Under the pieces are notes generated by a model that did no database searches, had not been told where the DNA came from, and was given only the letters and a program-made list of their open reading frames with translations. Both the position numbers and the translations under genes were made by a program. Shown here in pieces: positions 8,588-18,959 of a stretch of DNA of 64,000 bases. Every line of letters starts with the position of its first letter. Within the stretch, counting starts at the first letter, position 1. This DNA is from Nocardia sienata NBRC 100364 (GTDB lineage: Bacteria; Actinomycetota; Actinomycetes; Mycobacteriales; Mycobacteriaceae): positions 1 to 64,000 of the forward strand of contig NZ_BDBX01000019.1 in NCBI RefSeq assembly GCF_001613205.1, written 5' to 3'.

Positions 8588-10122
8588 CGCGGTCCTTCTG
8601 CAGGGGTGACGCGTAGCCTACGCGCGTCCAGGGCCGGGAACACGCCGTCGGCCACAGCCCATCCTGCCGCCAGCTCGTGCGCTCTGGCGAGTTGACCGGC
8701 TTCGACCGCACCGGCGATCTCACGTACCGCGTGCGCGTGCTGATGGGCTCGGTCGCGGGCGTAACCGGCGGCGGAGTCCTTGCTGACCATGAACGCCCAG
8801 TCGCTGGACACGGTCAGGATCGCTTCGCGTAGTAGCTGGTCGGCCACCGGATCGCGGCCGGTCGGCGCGCCGGCGCGCATCTTGTCGGCGGTATCCAGCG
8901 CGAGCCGGACGATCTCGGAGTTCAGCTCCACCAGATCGCGGACCTGATCGCCGGCCCAGACCCGCCAGTCCTTCCCGGATCCCCAGGAGGAATCGGCGAG
9001 CGGAACCGGGTCTCCGACGAAACCGCGGTCGCGCGCGTCGGCCAGGGTGCCGACGGTGATCCCGGCTTCCGGCAGTGCCCGCAGCACCTGCGCCAGCCAC
9101 TGCGGGCCTTCGTGCCACCAGTGTCCGTAGAGTTCGGTGTCGAATGCGGCGACCACCAGCGCCGGGCGCCCGATCCGCGCGGATTCGGCGATCAGCCGTT
9201 CCCGCACCGTCTGCACGAAGTCCTCGACGTCGCGGCCGATCTGCGCGGCGGCGAGGTCGGGATCGTAGGGGGCCTTGTCCGGCCCGGCCACGGTTTTCCC
9301 GGTGACCCGGGCGGGTTTGAGTCCGGTCGCGTGATCGTAATGATGGAAATCCCGATAGGCCCCGTGTCCCGGGTAACCCGATTTGGGCGACCACACCCGG
9401 TAGCTGACCGTGAGATCGCGGCCGAACGCCAGGACCGGAGATTCGCGCACCGGGCGGCCCAGGGTCGTATCGCCGCGCAGCGCGGGCCCGTCGACCATGA
9501 AATGCGTCACACCCGCGTCCGCGTAGACCTGTTCCATCCCGGGAGTGAAGCCGCATTCCGGCGCCCAGATCCCGGACGGGGCGTGCCCCCAGCGCAGCCG
9601 GGCGTCGGTGAGGCCCTCGCGGAGCTGGAACTCGCGCAGCCGCTCGTCCAGCAGCGGTTGGAACGGGTGCGCCAGCGGCCCGCCCAGCAGTTCGATGACA
9701 TCGCCGTCGAGCAGTTGGCGCCAGACCGGCGCGGCGCCGTGCCGCCAGTTCCGCTCGAATTCGGCCAGTGCCGCGGCCGCCAGCCGGTGTTCGTGCGCGC
9801 CGAGTGCGCGGTTTCCGGCCTTCGCGGCCTCGTCGGCCCGCAACTGCCAATTGCCCAGCCAGTGGTGCATACCCGCCAAGCAATGGGGGTCGTCGAGCTG
9901 GGCGGCAAGCACCGGGGTGATCCCGAGGGTCAGCAGATGCGATCGGCCCTCGGCGGCCAGCGTGCGCAGGACGTCGACGACGGGGAGGTAGGACGCGGCC
10001 CAGGACTGGTAGAGCCACTCCTCGCCGACCGGCCAGCGGCCGTGGTGGGCGAGCCAGGGCAGATGGGAGTGCAGGACCAGCGTGAACTGTCCGGGTACCG
10101 CGTCGGTTCGCTTGCCGCTCAA
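8584..10122 (-). CDS. GH57 1,4-alpha-glucan branching enzyme (Rv3031-like)
   Basis: A 512-residue GH57 (DUF1957-type) protein. The motifs appear in order: LHSHLP (residues 17-22), GIWAPECGF with the expected nucleophile Glu189, and AAFDTELYGHWWHEG with the acid/base Asp328. The helical C-terminal part with KDSAAGYARDRAHQHA matches branching enzymes. It is expected to introduce alpha-1,6 branches in an alpha-1,4-glucan, here probably the MGLP backbone given the neighbours. Its start overlaps the methyltransferase stop by four bases and its stop overlaps the GT4 start by four. The intracellular location fits the lack of a signal peptide. Confidence 0.92.
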   Translation of the reverse strand: MSGKRTDAVPGQFTLVLHSHLPWLAHHGRWPVGEEWLYQSWAASYLPVVDVLRTLAAEGRSHLLTLGITPVLAAQLDDPHCLAGMHHWLGNWQLRADEAAKAGNRALGAHEHRLAAAALAEFERNWRHGAAPVWRQLLDGDVIELLGGPLAHPFQPLLDERLREFQLREGLTDARLRWGHAPSGIWAPECGFTPGMEQVYADAGVTHFMVDGPALRGDTTLGRPVRESPVLAFGRDLTVSYRVWSPKSGYPGHGAYRDFHHYDHATGLKPARVTGKTVAGPDKAPYDPDLAAAQIGRDVEDFVQTVRERLIAESARIGRPALVVAAFDTELYGHWWHEGPQWLAQVLRALPEAGITVGTLADARDRGFVGDPVPLADSSWGSGKDWRVWAGDQVRDLVELNSEIVRLALDTADKMRAGAPTGRDPVADQLLREAILTVSSDWAFMVSKDSAAGYARDRAHQHAHAVREIAGAVEAGQLARAHELAAGWAVADGVFPALDARRLRVTPAEGPR

Positions 10123-10904
10123 GGCTTCACCGCGAGCGCGACGAGATCGAGGCTGGTGTCGATGGCTTCGGGGGTCAGCGCGAAATCGTCGACGGTGATC
10201 CCGGCGACATCGGCGGTGAGTTCGGCGGGCCAGGGTTCACCGGCCAGGGCGCGTTCGATCTGGGCATCGATGAACGAGCCGCCGTGCTTGGCGTCGAGCG
10301 CGCGCAGTGTCGGCCCGTGGTGCACGCCGGTCATCAGCTCCACCCGGAACCCGGCCGCTTCGAGGAGTTCGGTGAGTTCGGCCGCGTTCAGTTCGCGGGT
10401 GTGGAAGGGGTTGAGCGGGGTATCGCGACCGGGCGAGAAGGTGATCCGGTTCGGGGTGCTGATGAGCAGTTCCCCGCCGGGGCGCAGGACTCGCAGGCAT
10501 TCGCGGAGAAACTCCGCCTGATCCCAGAGGTGTTCGATCACTTGGAAATTGACCACCGCGTCCACCGCGGATTCCGGGAGGGGGAGCGCGGCGAGATTGC
10601 CGCGGACCATATGGACCGCCGGGTAGCGGGTGCGTACATGCGCCGCGGCGGTCCGGTCGTAGTCCAGGCCCACCACCGCTTTCGCGACCGCGGCGATCAT
10701 ATTCGCGCCGTAGCCTTCGCCCGATCCCGCCTCCAGGACGATCTTGTCCGCGCAACGCGGCAGCAGCCGGTCGTAGACGATCTCGTGCCGGCGGAACCAG
10801 TAGTTCTCCTCCGCGATACCCGGCACCGTGCGCTCGCCGGTCAACGGCAGCGGCTCCGGTGCGTCGTCGGTGGCCGGTGCGGCGGGAATCACAGCCTCGC
10901 TCAT
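10119..10904 (-). CDS. Class I SAM-dependent methyltransferase (Rv3030-like)
   Basis: A 261-residue methyltransferase and the first gene of the minus-strand operon. Motif I is VLEAGSGEGYGANM, followed by VVGLDYDRTAAAH and the motif IV-like region DAVVNFQVIEHLWDQAEFL, giving a clear Methyltransf_11/25 domain. Rv3030 has been assigned to O-methylation of glucosyl units in methylglucose lipopolysaccharide; coupling to a branching enzyme and an alpha-glucosyltransferase supports that here. The ATG at 10904 faces the etfB gene; the 195-nt divergent spacer contains a perfect palindrome at 10973-10994 that could control either side. Confidence 0.9.
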   Translation of the reverse strand: MSEAVIPAAPATDDAPEPLPLTGERTVPGIAEENYWFRRHEIVYDRLLPRCADKIVLEAGSGEGYGANMIAAVAKAVVGLDYDRTAAAHVRTRYPAVHMVRGNLAALPLPESAVDAVVNFQVIEHLWDQAEFLRECLRVLRPGGELLISTPNRITFSPGRDTPLNPFHTRELNAAELTELLEAAGFRVELMTGVHHGPTLRALDAKHGGSFIDAQIERALAGEPWPAELTADVAGITVDDFALTPEAIDTSLDLVALAVKP

Positions 10905-10972
10905 TGCGACGAGGTTACTGGTACGGCCCGGTACGGGAGACGCCCGGTGGGGCCTCGGAGTGGCTTGCGGCG

Positions 10973-10994
10973 TAAGTTACCCACGGGTAACTTA
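10973..10994. promoter_or_regulatory. Perfect 22-bp palindrome, putative operator
   Basis: The arms TAAGTTACCC and GGGTAACTTA are perfectly complementary with a 2-nt AC spacer. A further half-site-like GGGTAAT follows at about 11000. The site lies in the divergent spacer between the Rv3030-type operon and etfB. A short perfect palindrome of this form is typical of a dimeric repressor site, for example TetR family; the cognate regulator is not in this window. No T-run follows, so it is not a terminator. Confidence 0.6.
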
Positions 10995-11099
10995 ACGTAG
11001 GGTAATGTCTCGGCCTGAGCTACTCACATGGACGTACGGCCGCTGGAGATCGTGCGACCGCCAATACAGGTAACCAGAACAGGAGGTCGACGAAGACCG

Positions 11100-11885
11100 A
11101 TGCCGAATATCGTCGTACTCATCAAGCAGGTGCCCGATACCTGGTCCGAGCGCAAACTGACCGACGGTGACTTCACCCTCGACCGTGAAGCCGCCGACGC
11201 GGTGCTCGACGAGATCAACGAGCGCGCCGTCGAGGAAGCCCTCCTGATCAAGGAGGCCCAGGGTGGCGAGGTCACCGTGCTGGCCGCCGGTCCCGATCGC
11301 GCCACCGAGGCCATCCGCAAGGCCCTGTCCATGGGCGCCGACAAGGCAATCCACATCAACGACCCGGCCATCCACGGCTCCGACGCCGTGCAGACCGCGT
11401 GGGTGCTGGCCGGTGCGCTGGGCCAGGTCGAGGGTGTCGAACTCGTCATCGCCGGTAACGAGGCCACCGACGGCCGCGCCGGCGCCGTCCCGGCCATCAT
11501 CGCCGAGTACCTGGGCATCCCGCAGCTCACCCACCTGCGCAAGCTGACCGTCGACGGCGAGAAGATCACCGGTGAGCGGGAAACCGACGACGGTGTCTTC
11601 AAGCTGGAGGCCACGCTGCCGGCAATCGTGAGCGTCACCGAGAAGATCAACGAGCCGCGCTTCCCCTCCTTCAAGGGCATCATGGCCGCGAAGAAGAAGG
11701 AAGTGCAGACCTTCACCCTGGAAGATCTGGGCATCGACCCGTCGACCGTGGGCGTCGAGAACGCGGGCAGCAAGGTCACCGCGTCCACCCCGAAGCCGCC
11801 GCGTACCGCGGGCGAGAAGATCACCGACGAGGGCGACGGCGGCACCAAGATCGCCCAGTACCTGGTCGGCCAGAAGATCATCTGA
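11100..11885 (+). CDS. etfB: Electron transfer flavoprotein beta subunit
   Basis: This 261-residue protein is the EtfB/FixA subunit, which with EtfA takes electrons from acyl-CoA dehydrogenases and passes them to an ETF:quinone oxidoreductase. The N-terminus MPNIVVLIKQVPDTWSE, the segment VTVLAAGPDRATEAIRKALSMGADKAIHI and the ETF signature-like region VIAGNEATDGRAGAVPA are characteristic. ATG at 11100 is preferred; AGGAGG lies at 11081-11086, a somewhat long 13 nt upstream. The open frame back to 11028 is probably not translated. etfA follows after 37 nt. The palindrome about 105 nt upstream may regulate the pair. Confidence 0.95.
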   Translation: MPNIVVLIKQVPDTWSERKLTDGDFTLDREAADAVLDEINERAVEEALLIKEAQGGEVTVLAAGPDRATEAIRKALSMGADKAIHINDPAIHGSDAVQTAWVLAGALGQVEGVELVIAGNEATDGRAGAVPAIIAEYLGIPQLTHLRKLTVDGEKITGERETDDGVFKLEATLPAIVSVTEKINEPRFPSFKGIMAAKKKEVQTFTLEDLGIDPSTVGVENAGSKVTASTPKPPRTAGEKITDEGDGGTKIAQYLVGQKII

Positions 11886-11922
11886 GACCCGCACCCGCAG
11901 CAACTTCTAGGAGAACAGACAA

Positions 11923-12879
11923 ATGGCAGAAGTACTTGTGCTCGTCGAGCACGCCGAAGGCGCGGTCAAGAAGGTCAGCACCGAACTGCTGAGCGCCGCC
12001 GCCGCCCTGGGCGAACCGGCCGCGGTGGTGCTGGGCGCGCCCGGCACCGCGGACAAGCTGTCGGACGCCCTGGCCGCCGCGGGCGCCGCCAAGATCTACG
12101 TCGCCGAATCCGATGACGTGGAGAACTACCTGGTCACCCCGAAGGTCGACGTACTGGCCGGCCTCGTCGAATCCGCTTCCCCGGCCGCCGTGCTGGTCGC
12201 CGCCACCGCGGAGGGCAAAGAGGTCTCCGGCCGGCTCGCCGCCCGCATCGGCTCGGGTCTGCTGGTCGACGTCATCGACGTGAAGGCCGACGGTACGGCC
12301 GTGCACAGCATCTTCGGTGGCGCGTTCACCGTCGACGCGCAGGCCACCGGCGATGTGCCGGTCATCTCGGTGCGCCCGGGTTCGATCGAGGCCAAGCCCT
12401 CGGCCGGCGCCGGCGAGAAGGTCACCGTCGAGGTCCCCGCGCAGGAAGAAGGCGTCGTCAAGGTCACCAGCCGCGAGCCCGTGGTCGCCGGTGACCGTCC
12501 GGAACTCACCGAGGCGAACATCGTCGTCTCCGGTGGCCGCGGTGTCGGTTCGGCCGACAACTTCTCCGTGGTCGAAGCCCTCGCCGATTCGCTCGGCGCG
12601 GCTGTCGGCGCCTCCCGTGCCGCGGTCGACTCGGGTTACTACCCGGGCCAGTTCCAGGTCGGTCAGACCGGTAAGACGGTCTCCCCGCAGCTCTACGTCG
12701 CCCTGGGTATCTCGGGCGCCATCCAGCACCGGGCCGGTATGCAGACGTCCAAGACCATCATCGCGGTCAACAAGGACGAGGAAGCCCCGATCTTCGAGAT
12801 CGCCGACTACGGCATCGTGGGCGATCTGTTCAATGTCGCCCCGCAGCTGACCGAAGAGGTCAAGAAGCACAAGGGCTGA
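11923..12879 (+). CDS. etfA: Electron transfer flavoprotein alpha subunit
   Basis: This 318-residue protein is EtfA/FixB. The N-terminal half is the adenine-nucleotide-like fold, and the C-terminal FAD-binding domain is shown by [32 protein letters not shown] and [25 protein letters not shown] (the last segment at about residues 281-305). The start has AGGAG about 9 nt upstream. Gene pair and order correspond to Rv3029c-Rv3028c. A strong rho-independent terminator lies 20 nt after the stop, so the etfBA transcript probably ends there. Confidence 0.96.
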   Translation: MAEVLVLVEHAEGAVKKVSTELLSAAAALGEPAAVVLGAPGTADKLSDALAAAGAAKIYVAESDDVENYLVTPKVDVLAGLVESASPAAVLVAATAEGKEVSGRLAARIGSGLLVDVIDVKADGTAVHSIFGGAFTVDAQATGDVPVISVRPGSIEAKPSAGAGEKVTVEVPAQEEGVVKVTSREPVVAGDRPELTEANIVVSGGRGVGSADNFSVVEALADSLGAAVGASRAAVDSGYYPGQFQVGQTGKTVSPQLYVALGISGAIQHRAGMQTSKTIIAVNKDEEAPIFEIADYGIVGDLFNVAPQLTEEVKKHKG

Positions 12880-12899
12880 TTCCGGCGCGCTTCGCGGAG

Positions 12900-12933
12900 A
12901 ACGTCCGGCCGGTTTACCGGCCGGACGTTTTTT
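12900..12933 (+). terminator. Rho-independent terminator after etfA
   Basis: A perfect 13-bp stem (12900-12912 with 12917-12929, core CGTCCGGCCGG) and a TTTA loop are followed by a run of six T. It lies 20 nt downstream of the etfA stop in the right orientation. This canonical form is uncommon in high-GC actinobacteria. Confidence 0.9.
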
Positions 12934-13090
12934 GCGCGGACACCTCCGGGCACATATTCGGGCACGTATCCACTGCCGGTGCCCCGGCCGCCGTAGCGGC
13001 CGATTCCCGTGGGCGGCGGACGCGAGGGGCCGCGGCCCGGCCGGCCGGCCCCTGGCCGGTTGGGGATAGATTCGGCATAAAGCCCCCTGA

Positions 13091-14491
<1,401 letters not shown>

Positions 14492-14533
14492 GACCACGCC
14501 CGTCCGCGCAGCGGTCGGGATCGGCCGCAGGAA

Positions 14534-15769
14534 TCATCCAGGAATTCCCGGGTCGGGGGCGTCGGCGCCGCGGCGAGGCCGGCGACCCCGGTGGTCGGTG
14601 CCCTCGGCCGGCGGCAGCGCGAACGCGAGCGCGGCGGCGAGCGCCGGAACGACGCAGAGCGCGGTCAGCACGGCCTGCGGCCCGTGCCGGTCGGCGATGC
14701 CGCCGAGTACGGGCATGAACAGCCCGCCCGCGCTCACCGCGATACCGAGTGTGACCCCGGCCGCGGTGCCGGGCCGGGCCGGGAGGTAGTCCTGTCCCAG
14801 TTTGACCAGCACCGCGAACGGTAGGTTGGCGGCCACCCCGGCCAGCGCCACCAGCACCAGCGCGAGCCGCGGGTCGCCGCACAGGCGCAGGGCGACCAGC
14901 GCCGGAACCGCGACCGCGCCACCGAGCCGGACGGTCGCCCGCATACCGATCCGGTCCGCGATGCGCCCGCCGGATACGGTGCCCACCACGCCGCCGACCA
15001 GGAAAGTGGTGAGCGCGACGCCACCCAGTACGCGGTCGGCGCCCAGGTATCCGATCCAGTACAGCGCAATGAAGGTGTTCATCCCGAGGAATAGGACCGA
15101 GCGGACGACGGCGACGACGGTCAGCACGAGGAATGGGCCCCATCGGTCGCGGCCGACGGTGAGACGCGAAGTCGGGAGGTGGGCTGTCCGCCGCGTCTGG
15201 TGCCGCCACAGGGCGTAGGCCGTGAGTACCGCCGGCGGAACGAACAGTGCGGTGGCCCCGATGCCCAGTGCGGACAGCAGCGGCGTGGCCAGTGCCGGGG
15301 CCAGGAAGAAACCGACGCTACCGCCGGCCGCGAAGAGGCTCATGGCCACGGTGCTGTCCCCGGCCGCGCGGCGGGCGTCCCGACCGGCGGCGGGATGGAA
15401 AGCGGCGATACCGATTCCGGAGACGAGGATCAGCAGCCATACCATCGGATACGCCGGTGCGAGACCCGCCAGCCCGGCTCCGGCCCCGGCCACCAGCAGC
15501 CCGGCCGGGGCGAGCCACAGCAGTGGCCGGCGGTCGACCAGCACCCCCAGCAGCGGCTGTGGCAGCGAACTACCCAGCGCGGCCGCCAGGGCGAGACCGG
15601 ACGCGGCGACGTAGCTGTAGCCGCGTTCCAGGACGAAGAACGGGATACTGGCGGGGATCAGCCCCTGGTAGAAGTCGTCGACCGTATGCGCGAGGACCCA
15701 GTGCCGCATACGGTTCCATACCTGCACCGGACCCGCGGCGGGCGCGGGGACGGTCGTCGGGGTGTCCAC
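14534..15769 (-). CDS. MFS transporter (fosmidomycin-resistance Fsr-like)
   Basis: A 411-residue polytopic membrane protein with about 12 hydrophobic segments. The opening (HTVDDFYQGLIPASIPFFV) and the paired loops VDRRPLLW and GGRIADRIGMRATVR fit the Fsr-like subgroup of major facilitator exporters. GTG at 15769 is supported by AGGAGG (complement at 15778-15783) 8 nt upstream. It is divergent from an AraC-type regulator across 80 nt, a common pairing of exporter and sensor. The exported substrate is unknown. Confidence 0.82.
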   Translation of the reverse strand: MDTPTTVPAPAAGPVQVWNRMRHWVLAHTVDDFYQGLIPASIPFFVLERGYSYVAASGLALAAALGSSLPQPLLGVLVDRRPLLWLAPAGLLVAGAGAGLAGLAPAYPMVWLLILVSGIGIAAFHPAAGRDARRAAGDSTVAMSLFAAGGSVGFFLAPALATPLLSALGIGATALFVPPAVLTAYALWRHQTRRTAHLPTSRLTVGRDRWGPFLVLTVVAVVRSVLFLGMNTFIALYWIGYLGADRVLGGVALTTFLVGGVVGTVSGGRIADRIGMRATVRLGGAVAVPALVALRLCGDPRLALVLVALAGVAANLPFAVLVKLGQDYLPARPGTAAGVTLGIAVSAGGLFMPVLGGIADRHGPQAVLTALCVVPALAAALAFALPPAEGTDHRGRRPRRGADAPDPGIPG

Positions 15770-15849
15770 AGCGAGATCCTCCTGGTCGTCGATCGAGGAT
15801 CAGCGTAGGAAGCGACCGGCCATGACTTCTTCCGATAAGATGCCAAGAT

Positions 15850-16599
15850 ATGTCGATAACCCGCCGGATCGTTCCCACGCCCACCCGCGTTCGGGATCTG
15901 CCTGCGGGATCGCATATCGAGGTGCACAGCCATCCCGACCATCAACTGATCTACTGCAGCGGCGGTGCCGCGGAGGTCCGTACCGATACCGGTACCTGGA
16001 TCGCGCCACCGGACCGCGCGATCTGGATTCCCGCCGGGCACCGGCACGAGCACCACTTCTACGGCCCGACTCGTTTCCACTGCATCGCTTTTCCGGTCGC
16101 GCCGGAGGGCGAGCGGGAGGCGCCGGTCGTGCTCGCGACCTCGGCGCTGGTGCGCGAACTGATCATCGCCTGTTCCGCACCGGGCGAATTGCCGGACCAC
16201 GAACTGGGGCGGTTGCGGCAGGTCCTGCTCGACCAGCTGGGCCGGATGCCGCAACAGCGCCTGCTCTTGCCGGTCGCCGGTGACGAACGCCTCCGGCGCG
16301 CCTGCGCTCTCGTCGAGGCAGATCTGGAAACCACCTGGACACTGGCGGAACTCGGCCGGCGCGTGGGCGCCGGGGAGCGCACCCTCACCCGGTTGTTCCG
16401 GACCGAGTTCGCCATGACCTACCCGCAGTGGCGGACCCACCTGCGGCTGCACCGGGCAGTGCGATTGCTCGCCGAGGGGTACTCGGTGACCGCGGTGGCC
16501 GGTCGCTGTGGCTGGGCCTCGCCCAGCGCTTTCATCGATGTGTACCGGCATGCGTTCGGACGCACCCCGGGCGGTTCCCGACGTGGCAAGGGCCAATAG
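15850..16599 (+). CDS. AraC-family regulator with cupin sensor domain
   Basis: A 249-residue regulator. Residues about 15-95 form a cupin (HSHPDHQLIYCSGG, then IAPPDRAIWIPAGHRHEHHFYG), which probably senses a small molecule. Residues about 155-240 carry the two AraC helix-turn-helix motifs (WTLAELGRRVGAGERTLTRLFR and GYSVTAVAGRCGWASPSAFI). It is transcribed away from the MFS gene and may control it. No good Shine-Dalgarno sequence is seen before the ATG. The ligand is unknown. Confidence 0.88.
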   Translation: MSITRRIVPTPTRVRDLPAGSHIEVHSHPDHQLIYCSGGAAEVRTDTGTWIAPPDRAIWIPAGHRHEHHFYGPTRFHCIAFPVAPEGEREAPVVLATSALVRELIIACSAPGELPDHELGRLRQVLLDQLGRMPQQRLLLPVAGDERLRRACALVEADLETTWTLAELGRRVGAGERTLTRLFRTEFAMTYPQWRTHLRLHRAVRLLAEGYSVTAVAGRCGWASPSAFIDVYRHAFGRTPGGSRRGKGQ

Positions 16600-16678
16600 C
16601 CGCGGATCTCGGCGCGGTGTAGGCGTACGACGCATGGAAATACAGGAGGCGCGTGCCGGCGCTTCTGTTCGGTCTATT

Positions 16679-16753
16679 CCAATTGTTCTGTACGGGAACA
16701 GTTTCCGTGTCGAACACCTGTCATGGAATGGCTGTTCCGAGCACGACAATTGG
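16679..16753. repeat. Widely spaced inverted repeat in AT-richer spacer
   Basis: CCAATTGT at 16679-16686 is mirrored by ACAATTGG at 16746-16753. Inside lies a second small inverted pair, TGTTC/GAACA. The 263-nt spacer from 16600 to 16862 is less GC-rich than its surroundings and holds no convincing gene. This could be the promoter and control region of the gene at 16863. Confidence 0.35.
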
Positions 16754-16862
16754 CTAAGCTGTGCGCGCCGATCGATAAATCGACAGTGCGGGGCGATCGG
16801 CCGGGATCGCCGAATTCGGACAATTCAAGAATGGCCGCCGCGGCGGCAGGAAATGGGGAACT

Positions 16863-17426
16863 GTGTACGGCCGTAGGGGGTTCGGTCCCTTACCGGACAG
16901 TCGAGCCGTCTCGGCAGTGTTCGCCCGGGCGGCGGAATTCCGCACCGCCGGAGCGGCCGATTTCGGCTGCCCCATACTCGTCTCGGTCGCGGGCCTGGTG
17001 GACGCCCATCGCCGTCTGGCGGCGACACGGCCGAACTGGGACGAGGTGGCGATGACCTGGATCCCGGGCCGGTCCGAACCGGAACTGCCCGGTATGGATC
17101 TCGCCGCCGACCCGTTCACCGGCGCCTGGGAGGACGCGCAGCGCCATCTTCTCGTCATAGACCTGGAGGCGCACCGCGTTCTCGGTGAACCGGGCAGCGG
17201 TGCGGTGGAACATCACGAGGGGTTGGGTGCGGTATTCGGCCGCCTGGCGTATCTGTACACGATTTCATTCGACCGCTACATCCTGGACGGGCCCCAGGCG
17301 GCACACCGGCGGCAATTGGCTCGCGCGTATTTCTCCTACGAAAGCCTCGCGCGTGAACTGGCCTGCGGCGAAAAGTGCCTCCCTCCGCCGGCCGGTGGGC
17401 CTGCCGCCGAATCCGGGGATCGATGA
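16863..17426 (+). CDS. Hypothetical protein
   Basis: A 187-residue open frame starting at GTG 16863, with AGGAAATGGGG just before it. No family is recognised. The composition is that of a normal cytoplasmic protein, with Trp and acidic residues spread along it (for example NWDEVAMTWIPGRSEP and ISFDRYILDGPQAAHRRQL), and competing frames on both strands are Arg/Pro-rich, which favours this frame. There is no signal peptide or membrane segment. The start is uncertain. Confidence 0.5.
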   Translation: MYGRRGFGPLPDSRAVSAVFARAAEFRTAGAADFGCPILVSVAGLVDAHRRLAATRPNWDEVAMTWIPGRSEPELPGMDLAADPFTGAWEDAQRHLLVIDLEAHRVLGEPGSGAVEHHEGLGAVFGRLAYLYTISFDRYILDGPQAAHRRQLARAYFSYESLARELACGEKCLPPPAGGPAAESGDR

Positions 17427-17767
17427 TCGCCCGATCGCACGGCGTGACCGGACACCGGCTGCCGGATTCTCGGAAGCGCTCGTAGCCCCAAGCCTGTCTC
17501 GGCGGGTTGGGCGTCGCGCGGGTCGGCGGGTCCATCGGGGCCGTCGATCGCGGTGGGGCGGTGCTGCACCGGTGCGTGTCGGGTGCGGCCCTCGCACCGC
17601 AGCCCGTGTACGACAGTCCTTCTCGTACTCCTGGATCGTGCGCACCGCATGGCTGCTACCCGTGCCGACCGGGAAATCACTCTGTGGGCCGATGTGGTGG
17701 TCCGGGGCGCGGGTGAGGATGGTGGTGCCGTCCGCCATCGGGGCGGACAAGGTGCAGTGGAGGTTCT
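17427..17767. other. Intergenic region without a supported gene
   Basis: About 340 nt between the hypothetical gene and the SDR gene. Open frames on either strand are Arg/Pro-rich or short and show no family signal. A ribosome-binding site (TGGAGG) for the SDR lies at its end. Confidence 0.6.
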
Positions 17768-18604
17768 ATGAAGCTGGAAGCCGGGCAGGTCGCGGTGGTC
17801 ACCGGAGCCGCGAACGGTATCGGCAGGGCCGTGGCCGCCGCGCTGGTCGATCGGGGGCTACGAGTTGTGGTGGCAGACGTCGAGGCCGAGACACTGGCGC
17901 GAACCGCCGCCGAACTCGGTGACCCGGTGCTCGCCGTGCCCACCGATGTCGCCGATATCGATCAGGTCCGGGCCCTCGCCGACCGGACACTGGCCACCTT
18001 CGGCCGGGTGGACCTGGTCGTCAACAATGCGGGGGTGAGTGCGGGCGGGCCGAGCTGGGATATCGCACCCGCGGAATGGGACCGGGTCTGGTCGGTGAAC
18101 GTGGGCGGTGTGGTCAACGGTATCCATGTGTTCACTCCGCATCTCATCGCCGGCGGTGGCGGCCATATCGTCAACACCGCTTCGCTGGCCGGGCTGACCG
18201 TCGGCCTGTTCGGGGCGCCGTACGCGGCGAGTAAAAGCGCGATCATCTCGATCTCGGAATCACTGCGAGGTGAACTGGACATCCTCGCGCCGAATATCGG
18301 GGTCACTGTGGTGTGCCCGGGTCCGGTGGATACCCGGATGTTCCGGGGGCTGGCCGAGATGGCCGCAGGCGGGGCGTCGGAGGCGGAGACGCTGCCCGAG
18401 GAGGTCCTGGCCGCGCTCGCGCCGATGATGGAGGCCGTGGGCGAGATGGCGAAGGAAATGCTGCCCACCGCCCGCGCCGCCGAGATCGTGCTCGCCGCGG
18501 TGGAGGCCGGAAAGCTCTACGAGACCACGCATCCGGTGATGGCACACGCTGCGCTGGAACGTATCGAGACGATTCTCGAGGCGTTCGGTGCCCCCGCCGG
18601 ATAG
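17768..18604 (+). CDS. Short-chain dehydrogenase/reductase
   Basis: A 278-residue classical SDR. The cofactor motif TGAANGIG is at residues 12-19, NNAG at 86-89, the catalytic Asn111, and Ser139-Tyr152-Lys156 in the order expected. Asp37 after the second strand (VVVADVEA) suggests NAD(H) preference. TGGAGG lies 7 nt before the ATG. A small CxC protein gene follows after 31 nt and may be cotranscribed. The substrate is unknown. Confidence 0.9.
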   Translation: MKLEAGQVAVVTGAANGIGRAVAAALVDRGLRVVVADVEAETLARTAAELGDPVLAVPTDVADIDQVRALADRTLATFGRVDLVVNNAGVSAGGPSWDIAPAEWDRVWSVNVGGVVNGIHVFTPHLIAGGGGHIVNTASLAGLTVGLFGAPYAASKSAIISISESLRGELDILAPNIGVTVVCPGPVDTRMFRGLAEMAAGGASEAETLPEEVLAALAPMMEAVGEMAKEMLPTARAAEIVLAAVEAGKLYETTHPVMAHAALERIETILEAFGAPAG

Positions 18605-18635
18605 CGGTGCGCGAACTTCCCACGGAGGCGGCGAT

Positions 18636-18959
18636 ATGGCACAGCCCGAGGCACTGGCCCGGCCCGCATGGCGCAGCACCGGCCATGCGCGTTTCCCGTT
18701 GGCCGCCGAAGTGGTGGGTCACTGGTGGGTTCTGCGTCTGAACCCCTTCCCCGACCACTGCCTGTGGACCCTGTTCGTCGACGCGGTGGTCCGCTACGAC
18801 ATCGAGGAGGCGCCGGCCGCCTGGGGGAAACTGTCCCCGCGGTCGGCTCCGTCCCTGGATCCGGCTCTCGCGGAAACGGTGCTGGCTCCGGTGCGCCACC
18901 TGGCCGTCTACGGCAGCGAGGTGGGCCGGCCCTGTGACTGCCTGTTCTGCGGCGACTGA
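18636..18959 (+). CDS. Small conserved-looking protein with C-terminal cysteine cluster
   Basis: A 107-residue protein with start ATG at 18636, supported by CGGAGG 7 nt upstream. It is unusually rich in Trp near residues 30-45 (VVGHWWVLRLNPFPDHCLWTLF) and ends in CDCLFCGD, three cysteines in five residues that could bind a metal or act in redox. No family is recognised. It follows the SDR on the same strand and may be in the same transcript. Confidence 0.6.
   Translation: MAQPEALARPAWRSTGHARFPLAAEVVGHWWVLRLNPFPDHCLWTLFVDAVVRYDIEEAPAAWGKLSPRSAPSLDPALAETVLAPVRHLAVYGSEVGRPCDCLFCGD

Noticed and set aside
17265..17750. 161-codon minus-strand frame before the SDR
   Set aside because: Arg/Pro-rich C-terminal half, no family signal, overlaps the hypothetical gene antisense.
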